NCBI RefSeq assembly: GCF_009363095.1
Contig: NZ_CP045295.1
Coordinates: 2,480,001-2,544,000 of the forward strand
Reading direction: 5' to 3'
Length of the DNA: 64,000 nucleotides
DNA from: Paenibacillus cellulositrophicus
GTDB lineage: Bacteria > Bacillota > Bacilli > Paenibacillales > Paenibacillaceae
How positions within the stretch are numbered: position 1 is the first letter of the stretch; the number at the start of each line of letters is the position of its first letter. The notes under the pieces were generated by a model that saw only the letters and a list, made by a program, of their open reading frames with translations, was not told where the DNA came from and searched no databases. A program made the translations under genes and the position numbers. Below are positions 41,149 to 49,565 of this stretch, one piece after another.

Positions 41149-44100
41149 TTACTTAGAGGGCACTACGTTATAGCCGACAGGCTCGGCCGTATTGCCCGCC
41201 CGATCCGATGCCGTGACTTCAATCCGGTTCATGCCCGGCTGAAGGTCGATATCCGCGCTGAACGTCAGGTCATCCTTCACGTCAGCCTGTACTCCATTCA
41301 CGAGAACAATGCCGGGCTCGCTGATTTTACCCGTAACGCGCAGCGTTCCCTTTTCCACATTGTAGTGATTCCCCGTCAATTTCCCCGGTTCATCCAGCAC
41401 GATGGTCGGCGAGGTCGTATCCAGTACAGTAATGCGGGCGGTCGCGGTATATTCGCCGCCGGCGGCTGCAGCCGTGATTACCGCGGTCCCCGGACTTTTG
41501 GCCGTTACCTTACCGGTGTCGCTCACTTCCGCTATGCCGGTGTCGCTCGATGTCCAATTGATCGTCGTATCTCCCGCATCCACCGGTGTAACGATCGCAG
41601 TGAGCTGCGCAGTTTCGCCTTCCTTTAACTCTACTTGTTCCGGTGTTACGTTGATGCCGGTTACGTGCGGCTGATCCGTCTTCACAGACACCACATCCGA
41701 TGGAGCGGATTCCCCGGCTGCGTTGACCGCTTTGACGATGTAGAAATATTCCGTCGAAGCCGACAGGCCGGTGTCGGTATGCGTCGTACTAGACAGTACC
41801 TCGTCGTTAAGTTTGACAAATTCGCCGTCGGCCTTATCGGACCGGTAGACGCTGTACCCTTCCGCCTGCTCTACCGCGTTCCAGTTCAAATCAATCGCGC
41901 TGTCGCCTGCCGCCTTAGCCGTCAGGTTAGCCGGAGGCGCAGGGACCGAATCTTCACGAACGGGTTCTCCATACACCTTGAATTCGTAGCTGGAAGCACT
42001 TCCTCCGCTGTAGTTGGATCCCGTCACCGTTACGCGGAGATAGCGGTACGACGCATCGAGGGTATCCGTCGTCAAGCCCTGCGTTTTATTGTCCGTTCTG
42101 TCCAGGAGGGTCGTGTACGTGATATCGTCATTGCTGCCTTCAATTTTGTACTGGTAGTATCTCGGGTAGGTTGCGCTGTTGTACCAGTAGCTCTCGAGCT
42201 TCGTGATATGCATGATGTCGCCGAGGTCGACTTTCCACCACTGCGGGTAGGAATTCGTGACGGCCGCCCAGCGCGTGCCGGCTTTACCGTCATTCGCGTA
42301 CTCGATATTGTTCCCCGTTTGGGATGAGCTTGCCGTTGCTGTCTTACCTTCCGAAATGACCCCCGACGTCGTCGTGGCTTGGACCGGCAGGCTCCACAGG
42401 CTCGATCCCGAGCTGCTGCGGGCTCTTACTTGATACGTATGCGTCGAGTTCGCATCAAGCCCTGTATGCTTGTATGGGCTGCTTACTCCGCTGATCAGCA
42501 CGCCATCCACGAACAGATCATAGCTTGCTGCCCCATTAGCATCGTTCCAGGTGACGTCGATTTGGGATTGGCCCGCTGCCTTGGCGGTCAACCCAGTCGG
42601 TGCAGCCAATCCTGCAGCCGTCGGCGTAATCGTCAGCACCTGAGCATTGGAGGCATCGAACTTGATCCCCTGGATGGACGCTTGACCCGACACGAATTCA
42701 ACAGCACGGTCGCTGGCCCGGTTGACCAGCCTGTACTTGGTGATCCCGGTTAAGCTCGTATTCGTTGCGGCCTCGATATCAGAAACCGAAGAATCCGGGG
42801 ATAGGTCAGCCGCCTTCGCGTTTCCGACCGGAAGAAGATACCACTGATCGCTTCCGGCCGCGGTGCCGTTTCCTCCGTTGCCGTTCGGATCGGCATTCGG
42901 ATCCGCAAGCCCCGTGGTGACTGCTGCGCCCATCGCCCGTGTCTGCGCCGGCGTCGATCCGGATACCTTCAGATCATTTCCGGTCTCCACATTTTGCAAT
43001 CGGTAGAAGCCGCTGTTCTTCGACGGGTCGAATTCGTCAGGTACGGGGACGAACTGCCACTGGCTCGCCGCGCCGTCCTTAAGGTCGCTGCCTCCGACAG
43101 AGACCGTGTATGAGGACAGCGGGGAGATATCCGTTCCATCGTTGTCCTTCGGCGGACTGTAAGAAGAATAGTAGGCATGGCCGGCATCGGGTTCGGGCAG
43201 GGAATAACTGATCTGCTTGCCGGACAAGTCGGAGATCGCCCGGAACGAATAGCCGCTGACTTGTTGGTTCGTCAGGCTTCCGGAATCGATCTGGGACATA
43301 TAGCTCCCCACCGTGGCAGGCAGCTTGCCGACGAGGCGGAAGGTGTCCGGCTTGCCGAGATCGTCGGTTTCGTAGACGTAGCCATCGTAGCCGACAGAGC
43401 GGTATTTGCCGCTGTACACGTTATACGAAAAGGCGTTCTCATACTGCGTATTGACCGGAACAAAAAGCCGTTCCGTCACGGTATCTTTAAAGATCGGATT
43501 GCCTGCGCTGACTTTGACCGAGGTGACATAGCCGGTAGCGTTGTTCTCCTGCTTGATCCACACCGCGCCGCTCTCGACATAGACCGTTACCGTTGCATCC
43601 AGTGCGGGATCGGAGTACGTCACCGAAGGGACACTGCCGCCAGGACCGGTGATCGTTCCGCTCACCGTATTCGCCGTATATGTGCTGCCTGCCGGGTCTT
43701 TAAAGGTGAAATCACCGCTGCTCGGCACTTTCATATAGCCGATATCGAGCGAAGAGTTATCCATCCCGATGCCGGTCAGCCTCAGGTCATCCGTCTCTGG
43801 CGTATAGTTAACCGTGAGATTATGATCGCTGCCTGCCCCCATCGGACTTCCGATCCATCCGGCATACCCTTTTAGAGCAGAGCGCGTCCACGTGCCGTTG
43901 TACCATACGTCCCACGAGCCTTCGGCCATCTTTGCGCTGATTGGCGAGCGGGCGAGGTGGAAGTAGGTGAGGACATTGCTGTAGCCCGTTTTCCAATTCA
44001 TATGGTTGTTGTATAAAACGTAAAAATAACCGTTAACGTTATCCACGAAGAAGCGCGTCCCGGCCACCCCGTACGACCAGGTCTTCCCCGGAAAACCGCT

Positions 44101-44751
44101 CGCGGTGACCGCTTCGTCACTGTCGTTCCACGGCGAGGTCGCCACCTGTCCGATCAGGTTCCATGTCTTGCCTTTATCGGTCGAGTACATGGAGAGAACG
44201 CGGTTGTTGTGCACGCCCGTGGCGATCCGCTGGTTGTTCGTCGGGTTCCCGGTAGCAAATGGATTAAATTGATACTCATCATTGGTGAGCGAGTACCAGT
44301 AACCGGTATCCGGATCGACCCAAATGCCGATACCGTCGTTGTGATCATCCTGATAAGGCGTCGGAATGCCGTTCGTTTCGTCGATTTTGTAATTGATCGT
44401 CCCCGGCCGGTTCCAGTAAGAATTATAAGTCACAGGGGTGCCCCAATTCGTGTTCAGCTTGCCCAGGTCCGTGCTGGTGTTGTACTTGATCCAGGATCCC
44501 CCGTTGTCCGCCTGCTCATAGTTGGAGACGGAATACATCCAGTGAAACTCCCCGTCCTGATCCACAAACGCGGTGCCGGCGATATCGGCCGTACCGGAGG
44601 TGAGACTGGGGACAGCGTGCTGAACGAAGGTCGGGAATTTCTCCGCGGCTGCGCTGGCCGGCTGCATTCCGAACGGAACCGTACCGGCAGCCAGCACGAT
44701 GGCGGGAATGGCTCTAAGCACCGCGAGCTTTGCTTTCCATCTTTTACGCAT
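41149..44751 (-). CDS. Large secreted multidomain glycosidase-like protein (propeller, ricin-like, FN3, F5/8C, Big2)
   Basis: A 1200-residue exported protein. The signal peptide MRKRWKAKLAVLRAIPAIVLAAG is cut near ASAAAEK. The first 520 residues look like a sialidase/GH-type propeller (GIGIWVDPDTGYWYSL, MYSTDKGKTWNLIG, GVAGTRFFVDNVNGYFYVLYN), but I cannot place it in a GH family or find a defined catalytic set. Next come a ricin-type segment (SGFYRLQNVETGNDLKV, DQWYLLPVGN), FN3, an F5/8C/CBM32 domain (GKTATASSSQTGNNIEYANDGKAGTRWAA), another FN3, Big2 (TGINVTPEQVELKEGETAQL) and a C-terminal beta domain (LTGNHYNVEKGTLRVTGKI). AGGAGG lies upstream of ATG 44751. Probably binds and processes a polysaccharide. 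Confidence 0.82.
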   Translation of the reverse strand: MRKRWKAKLAVLRAIPAIVLAAGTVPFGMQPASAAAEKFPTFVQHAVPSLTSGTADIAGTAFVDQDGEFHWMYSVSNYEQADNGGSWIKYNTSTDLGKLNTNWGTPVTYNSYWNRPGTINYKIDETNGIPTPYQDDHNDGIGIWVDPDTGYWYSLTNDEYQFNPFATGNPTNNQRIATGVHNNRVLSMYSTDKGKTWNLIGQVATSPWNDSDEAVTASGFPGKTWSYGVAGTRFFVDNVNGYFYVLYNNHMNWKTGYSNVLTYFHLARSPISAKMAEGSWDVWYNGTWTRSALKGYAGWIGSPMGAGSDHNLTVNYTPETDDLRLTGIGMDNSSLDIGYMKVPSSGDFTFKDPAGSTYTANTVSGTITGPGGSVPSVTYSDPALDATVTVYVESGAVWIKQENNATGYVTSVKVSAGNPIFKDTVTERLFVPVNTQYENAFSYNVYSGKYRSVGYDGYVYETDDLGKPDTFRLVGKLPATVGSYMSQIDSGSLTNQQVSGYSFRAISDLSGKQISYSLPEPDAGHAYYSSYSPPKDNDGTDISPLSSYTVSVGGSDLKDGAASQWQFVPVPDEFDPSKNSGFYRLQNVETGNDLKVSGSTPAQTRAMGAAVTTGLADPNADPNGNGGNGTAAGSDQWYLLPVGNAKAADLSPDSSVSDIEAATNTSLTGITKYRLVNRASDRAVEFVSGQASIQGIKFDASNAQVLTITPTAAGLAAPTGLTAKAAGQSQIDVTWNDANGAASYDLFVDGVLISGVSSPYKHTGLDANSTHTYQVRARSSSGSSLWSLPVQATTTSGVISEGKTATASSSQTGNNIEYANDGKAGTRWAAVTNSYPQWWKVDLGDIMHITKLESYWYNSATYPRYYQYKIEGSNDDITYTTLLDRTDNKTQGLTTDTLDASYRYLRVTVTGSNYSGGSASSYEFKVYGEPVREDSVPAPPANLTAKAAGDSAIDLNWNAVEQAEGYSVYRSDKADGEFVKLNDEVLSSTTHTDTGLSASTEYFYIVKAVNAAGESAPSDVVSVKTDQPHVTGINVTPEQVELKEGETAQLTAIVTPVDAGDTTINWTSSDTGIAEVSDTGKVTAKSPGTAVITAAAAGGEYTATARITVLDTTSPTIVLDEPGKLTGNHYNVEKGTLRVTGKISEPGIVLVNGVQADVKDDLTFSADIDLQPGMNRIEVTASDRAGNTAEPVGYNVVPSK

Positions 44752-44895
44752 CAAATTGAATAACCTCCTGTCTAGGTATCGTACACACATCCTCCCCGTC
44801 CCGGGAGACTTCCCCACCTCCTTTTGGCGCAAGATGACCTCGACTTTTGCCCAAGCTTTGATGCTGTGAAAGCAGTCAGAACCTTTCGCCAACGA

Positions 44896-44909
44896 ATAAA
44901 GCGCTTTCA
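44896..44909 (-). promoter_or_regulatory. cre-like site upstream of the large secreted protein
   Basis: On the - strand TGAAAGCGCTTTAT matches the CcpA consensus TGWAANCGNTNWCA except at the last two bases and has a strong central palindrome AAAGCGCTTT. It lies 145 bp upstream of the start. The 337-bp gap otherwise holds no gene. Confidence 0.55.
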
Positions 44910-45045
44910 AAAATGAGTCTAAATCGGCGCAGCCTGCAGCGTACACTTCCGTTTTTTCACATTGGCAGTACTTTCGTAAGAAACACCCTTAGGAATTAAA
45001 TATCGTTCATGAAACTTAATAATGGTCGGAGGAGCATGATCACGC

Positions 45046-45071
45046 AAAAAAGCCACCCTTTGCAGGATGGC
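45046..45071 (-). terminator. Terminator of the copper-amine-oxidase-domain gene
   Basis: On the - strand GCCATCC (45065-45071) pairs with GGGTGGC (45052-45058) with one G-T pair, then TTTTTT (45046-45051). Confidence 0.8.
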
Positions 45072-45088
45072 CCTATGCTTGCCTTTAT

Positions 45089-45937
45089 TTATGCTACCGT
45101 ATTGCTGATCACCTTCAGAAATCCGTTCTTTCCGGCCGCATCCACCAACGACTGAATGGAGTCTCTTGCCGCACCGCTGAACAGGTACCATTGGTCCTCG
45201 TTAGCATCATACAAGAGAACTTCCGGGTAGCCCGTCAACAGCTCGTCGGGAAAAGCGTGAAGGAGAGAATAGACATCAAACCGCTGCACGCTGCTCCCTT
45301 TCTCATCCAGAAAATCGTACTGCGCATTTTTGTAATACGACCCGGGCACGTCGATGTTTACCATCCACGAGTAACTGGCGGGGGCATCGACTTTGGCGCC
45401 TTTGTTACGCACAAAAGCATCATAAATGGCTGCGTTATACGCATTTCCTTTAACCTGCTGAACGACGCCGCCCATCGTCATGTGGTATTCTTCCTGCAGT
45501 GCTTTTACTTTCACGTTGTGAATGACGAGCGGCGCGGTTTCGACCGTAACCTTCGAATTGCTGTAATTCACTGTACAGCCGAACGTTTCGGCGATAAAGC
45601 GGAGCGGAACCATCACGCGATTGTTCTTGATGTACGGCTTGACGTCCAGCTGCACCGCTTCACCATTTTTCATGGCCGCCGTGCTGTTCGTTTGCAGCGT
45701 CACTTTCATGCTGCTTTTGGTAAGCGTCACTTTCGAATTCGACCAATCGACCTTGGCCCCCAAATTCTCGCTGACCACACGCAAAGGCACCATCGTACGC
45801 TTGTTTTTCGTCTCCGGCTTCACATCGGACGCCACCGCGACGCCGTCAATTTGGATGGGATGGTTCGCTGCATAAGCAGGCGACGATGCGATCGCAAGAA
45901 TGAATGCAAAAATGATGCTTGGGATGATCTTCTTCAT
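45089..45937 (-). CDS. Secreted copper-amine-oxidase N-terminal-domain protein
   Basis: A 282-residue exported protein. After a signal peptide (MKKIIPSIIFAFILAIASSPAYA) come two units of the Cu-amine-oxidase N-terminal type, each ending in a NSKVTL/NSKVTV strand with the hallmark MVPLRVVSENLGAKVDW and MVPLRFIAETFGCTVNY. This pair is common in Paenibacillus surface proteins and is not an oxidase. The other half (SYSWMVNIDVPGSYYKNAQYDFLDEKGSSVQRFDVYSLL, about 190-282) is a novel-looking C-terminal domain. AAGGAGCGATGACAAAAC lies before ATG 45937. Binding role inferred only. Confidence 0.85.
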   Translation of the reverse strand: MKKIIPSIIFAFILAIASSPAYAANHPIQIDGVAVASDVKPETKNKRTMVPLRVVSENLGAKVDWSNSKVTLTKSSMKVTLQTNSTAAMKNGEAVQLDVKPYIKNNRVMVPLRFIAETFGCTVNYSNSKVTVETAPLVIHNVKVKALQEEYHMTMGGVVQQVKGNAYNAAIYDAFVRNKGAKVDAPASYSWMVNIDVPGSYYKNAQYDFLDEKGSSVQRFDVYSLLHAFPDELLTGYPEVLLYDANEDQWYLFSGAARDSIQSLVDAAGKNGFLKVISNTVA

Positions 45938-46139
45938 GTTTTGTCATCGCTCCTTCTATAAGTTTCTATCTTATCCAATCCCCATCCCTTATCCTACCAA
46001 TTTCTATTATTAATGTTAAGAGTAAACAGGCAATTCATCCGTACAGCCATTCAAGAGCATTTGTCCCTCGCTCTCCTTTCTGTAATAATCAATTCATCAA
46101 GATGGCGACGATCAAAAACGGTTATGGAGGTAGATTCTA

Positions 46140-46703
46140 TTGATCACTGGTGAAAAGGTCGAACTGCGCCCCGTCTCCCTGGATGATTACAGACGGGCAT
46201 ACGCCTGGAGAAATGATGAGGAAACAGCCAAGCTGGAAGCGGGTTCGGCCCTGTTCTTGTTCAGCCATGTTCCACTGGAATATTTGGAGGATGCATACAG
46301 AAAGGAAATCCTGGAACTGGATAAACGGGAAAAAGGACGATTCTCCATTTATACGCGCGGCGAACAACCCGAGCATATCGGTTTCATTGAGTACCGAGAC
46401 GTGAACATCGTCTCCCGCCGCTGCACCGTCGGCATCGGTATTGGAGACAAGGACTTCTGGGGACAAGGCTGGGGATCGGATGCCATGAAAGCGCTGATCC
46501 GGTATGTGTTCCAGACGATGAACCTGCGACGTGTTCAGCTCGAAACATGGGGCGGCAACCCAAGGGCCATCCGTGCCTATGAGAAGTGCGGCTTCGTTAT
46601 TGAGGGAAGGCTGCGCGAGCATTCCTATATTGATGGACAGTACGTTGACACCATCGTAATGGGGCTTTTGAGGGAGGATTTTCTGAATTTAGATGGGGGA
46701 TAG
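46140..46703 (+). CDS. RimJ/RimL-type GNAT acetyltransferase
   Basis: A 187-residue acetyltransferase. KVELRPVSLDDYRRAYAWRND opens the fold; the acetyl-CoA loop is WGQGWGSDAMKALIRYVFQ, then NLRRVQLETWGGNPRAIRAYEKCGFVIEGRLREHSYIDGQYVDTIVMGLL. It N-acetylates an amine, protein N terminus or antibiotic; the family cannot be narrowed. The start is TTG 46140 behind TGGAGG. It is a single gene with its own terminator. Confidence 0.9.
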   Translation: MITGEKVELRPVSLDDYRRAYAWRNDEETAKLEAGSALFLFSHVPLEYLEDAYRKEILELDKREKGRFSIYTRGEQPEHIGFIEYRDVNIVSRRCTVGIGIGDKDFWGQGWGSDAMKALIRYVFQTMNLRRVQLETWGGNPRAIRAYEKCGFVIEGRLREHSYIDGQYVDTIVMGLLREDFLNLDGG

Positions 46704-46722
46704 CATCTTCCGTTCACCAAAA

Positions 46723-46757
46723 AAGCCGCGGTTCCCCATGACTGGGATCAGCGGCTT
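46723..46757 (+). terminator. Possible terminator of the acetyltransferase gene
   Basis: AAGCCGC (46723-46729) pairs with GCGGCTT (46751-46757), with CCC/GGG inside. The T run is short (TTCCT). On the - strand AAAAAA gives a T tract, so it may equally serve the decayed PHP gene. Confidence 0.55.
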
Positions 46758-46788
46758 CCTACTCAATCCTTGCCTTTCAATGGCATAC

Positions 46789-47395
46789 TCACCAGGCGAT
46801 CGGAACCATGAACCGCTCGCGATGGCGGAATATGGCCCATTCACGGTAGCCAATGTCATACAAATAGCCGGCGACCGCCGCGAAATGCTCGCCTACGCGC
46901 TCGGGTTCGTGCGCATCAGAGCCAAAGGTCACCTTTACCCCGTAACGGTGCGCGCGTTCCAGCAAATCACCGTCCGGCACCCAGTGGTTGTCGGAGGAAT
47001 TGATTTCAATCACTACATCTCTTTCCGCAACCGCCTTCAGCATGACGTTGGCCGCTTCGGTACGCAGCTCCAAGTATCCGTTGAAATAGCGATGCCGGCG
47101 AACTCATGCACGGAGCCAATGACGTAATCCAACGGATAAGCAGCGATCACCGATCGGTACAATCCAGATGCTCCGGCAAAAAATCCGCTTCGATGCCGAG
47201 CAGCACCTCGATTTTCCCATGATACTGCTTCTTTAGCTCCAAAACCTCCCGAATATACGTTGGAAACTCAGATTTTGCCATACTCCCCGTTAAGGATGGA
47301 TGGTCTTCGGCCGATGCGAAAAACGGCGTATGGTCCGAAATGCCGATCATATCCAGTTATTTTCCCGATTTGGGCTTCCTGCACAAATACACCGA
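46789..47395 (-). pseudogene. Decayed PHP-domain histidinol-phosphatase-like gene
   Basis: Pieces of one PHP phosphatase lie in three frames: VQEAQIGK near 47380, LDMIGISDHTPFFASAEDHP...IEVLLGIEADFLPEHLD (47165-47356), SVIAAYPLDYVIGSVHEFAG after a 1-bp shift near 47160, and HRYFNGYLELRTEAANVMLKAVAERDVVIEINSSD...VTFGSDAHEPERVGEHF (46789-47090) after another change. The N-terminal metal motif H-x-H-T and the block around the usual LAHPDLIKRF are missing. In intact family members these are needed for metal binding. No ribosome site remains. Function lost. Confidence 0.8.
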
Positions 47396-47469
47396 TGAAT
47401 ATCGTAATCTAATTTCGTCTAAATAAATGAGAAACTAAATTACGATGATCAAGCAGAAAGGACGATCGC

Positions 47470-48057
47470 ATGCGTAAAATTATTCTATTCATTCACAGTA
47501 CTTTGAATGGAGTTGTCACTGGCGACCCAAGCGAGGACAAAACCGACTGGGCGGCCTGGAGAAATAGCGCTGGCATTGAGGAAGGGTCTCAGTATCTATT
47601 AAATATTTTCGAGACAGCTGATACCATTTTGCTTGGCCGCGGAACCTACGAAGACCTCTCTAGAAAGTGGCCGAATACTCGAGGTTCAGGCCTGGGTGAT
47701 AAGATAAACAACGCCCACAAACTCGTTGTAACAAGCACCTGCCCACACGAAAATCTAAAATGGGGAGAATTTGAAGCTCCAAAACAATTAACTGGCAGTA
47801 ATATAGAAGAGCAAATTAAGGACCTAAAAAATGGGGACGGTGGTGACATCGTTATTTTCGGTAGTCCAACGCTCGTGCGATCACTTGCAAACGCAAATCT
47901 TATTGACGAATATCAGATAGTCATGCACCCGGTTGTGGTCAACGTAGGTGAGCATTTGTTTGACAATCTTAAGGAACAGAAGGAATTCCATCTCGTGGAC
48001 ACCAAAACACTTAAGGTGGGTTCCCTCTTGGTAACCTACAGACCCGCTACAGCTTAG
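47470..48057 (+). CDS. Dihydrofolate-reductase-like RibD C-terminal family protein
   Basis: A 195-residue protein of the YyaP/RibD-C type: MRKIILFIHSTLNGVVTGDP, TADTILLGRGTYEDLSRKWPN, KLVVTSTCP, GGDIVIFGSPTLVRSLANANLIDEYQIVMHPVVV. It binds NADPH-like cofactors and probably reduces an unknown substrate. AAAGGACGATCGC precedes ATG 47470. It is single; the AT content is higher than in the neighbours, which suggests possible later acquisition. Confidence 0.88.
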   Translation: MRKIILFIHSTLNGVVTGDPSEDKTDWAAWRNSAGIEEGSQYLLNIFETADTILLGRGTYEDLSRKWPNTRGSGLGDKINNAHKLVVTSTCPHENLKWGEFEAPKQLTGSNIEEQIKDLKNGDGGDIVIFGSPTLVRSLANANLIDEYQIVMHPVVVNVGEHLFDNLKEQKEFHLVDTKTLKVGSLLVTYRPATA

Positions 48058-48256
48058 CTCAACCGGGCAGATCATTACTGACAGCACGAAATGACGACGT
48101 GCGAGGTCATCATTTCAGCGAAATTGTACATGATCATTCTTGCGAAAATCTCTTCGGGTGATAGACTCCTGTTTCTTTGCGTGAAAATTCGTCAGACCAA
48201 CGGTAGGGATGTCCACGTTTCTTTTAGCGAATTCGCGTACTCATTCATTGCGAAAC

Positions 48257-48309
48257 CTCCTTTTTTCGCAAAAAAGGAGCGGGCTATCTTTTCGATAACC
48301 TGCTCTTTT
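48257..48309 (+). terminator. Two overlapping hairpins after the DHFR-like gene
   Basis: CTCCTTTTTT-CGC-AAAAAAGGAG (48257-48279) and GAGCGGGCTATC-N5-GATAACCTGCTC (48277-48305, one or two mismatches) share three bases, so they exclude each other. The second is followed by TTTTCTTGATTTTT and is the better terminator. The rest of the 315-bp gap holds nothing I can support. Confidence 0.65.
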
Positions 48310-48372
48310 CTTGATTTTTGGACCGCAGCCTTAACTTAATGACATTGTGCTTAGCCCTCCTTTTTGTGCTGC

Positions 48373-49296
48373 CTACTCTAATGGTATGAAGTATCTTACC
48401 TCTTCCAGCTCCGTGTAAAAACCTACGGATTCATACAGCGATAATGCTGTTTTGTTTGAAGTTAGTACCATGAGATTCGCGTTATTCAATTGATTAGACC
48501 GGAGATATCTCAAAGCCTGTGTTAACAAATACTTGGCCATGCCGCGATTCCTCCATGATTCACGGACAAATACGTCCTCAATCACGCCATGGTCTTCCTC
48601 CTGCCATGTCATCAGCCCACCAACAATAATGTCCGACTCGCGTATGACCATAGACGTCCAAATTTTATTTTTCTTATATTCGGAAAGTCTATTCAGTCCC
48701 AGCGGCGTATCTGGCCAGATTTCAGCTTCTACGTCCAAATATTGTTGTTCCTCGGAAGGTGTCTCCATCTGCCAATACGCAAACTGATACCCATCTTGAA
48801 GCTCTAACTCAGGAATGGATTCAGTCAGGTTTCGATTCATACGGTATAGACTATTTAGATGGAGGTATCCTTTTTGGATAAAAAACTGATTGTTTGCGGT
48901 TTCTGATGAATCGTTCCCTACACAAAGCATCGTTCTGTATTCTTCAGACAAAGTCTCTTTTAATTGATGGGCTCTGGCCAGGAGATACGGATAGACTTTT
49001 TCAAGCAGATCCATGTCATTGTTTCTTTCCGGAATGGTTTTAAGATTCATGTAAATGGAATGACGGTTTTCTTTCGAGCGACCCGGAGGCACAACGTTTA
49101 TGATGCTCACTTGACCCTTGGCGACCATTTCCCCCTTTTCAAATGCACAATACACGTTATTCCAATTGTCTTCATCTCCGACCCACCAAAAGACGGCATT
49201 TCCTTTGGCTGTTACTGATTGGTACAGCTCACCCAGTAAAGGCATGTCTGCATGTTGAAAATTACGGATGACCGTCTCGGGCGATAATTGGCTCAA
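48373..49296 (-). CDS. GNAT-family acetyltransferase
   Basis: A protein of about 307 residues with two GNAT-like halves. The clear one is C-terminal: GVIEDVFVRESWRNRGMAKYLLTQALRYLRSNQLNNANLMVLTSNKTALSLYESVGFY (acetyl-CoA loop RNRGMA). The N-terminal half (VIRNFQHADMPLLGELYQSV) is a second, weaker one, as in tandem GNAT proteins. TTG 49296 follows GAGGGGTATATA and is my preferred start; the open frame extends to 49398 without a ribosome site. Substrate unknown. Confidence 0.82.
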   Translation of the reverse strand: MSQLSPETVIRNFQHADMPLLGELYQSVTAKGNAVFWWVGDEDNWNNVYCAFEKGEMVAKGQVSIINVVPPGRSKENRHSIYMNLKTIPERNNDMDLLEKVYPYLLARAHQLKETLSEEYRTMLCVGNDSSETANNQFFIQKGYLHLNSLYRMNRNLTESIPELELQDGYQFAYWQMETPSEEQQYLDVEAEIWPDTPLGLNRLSEYKKNKIWTSMVIRESDIIVGGLMTWQEEDHGVIEDVFVRESWRNRGMAKYLLTQALRYLRSNQLNNANLMVLTSNKTALSLYESVGFYTELEEVRYFIPLE

Positions 49297-49512
49297 ATAT
49301 ATACCCCTCTTTCCACGGCAGGGCATTTCGCAGTTTATAGAGCTGACTAATGCGAGTTCCCCTTTAATCTTATCGGTTTGACCATTCAAACGCTGCAAGA
49401 ACTACAACTATATTACTCGAAGAAATAGGGAACGGTACGGTAGAAAATGACTATGATTAAAGTATCCTGTCCGCTAACGGTAAGCTGCGGTTGTATTACT
49501 AATATTAAAAGA

Positions 49513-49535
49513 AGAACCGGCGCGAGGCCGGTTCT
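49513..49535 (-). terminator. Terminator of the CynX-type transporter gene
   Basis: AGAACCGGC (49513-49521) and GCCGGTTCT (49527-49535) form a 9-bp stem with a 5-nt loop. On the - strand TTTTAATATT follows. Confidence 0.85.
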
Positions 49536-49565
49536 ATCATCCCTAGTCAATCTTCCTAATAGCCT

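Noticed and set aside
45191..45961. 256-residue open frame opposite the copper-amine-oxidase-domain gene
   Set aside because: Antisense shadow without a ribosome site or any recognisable motif.
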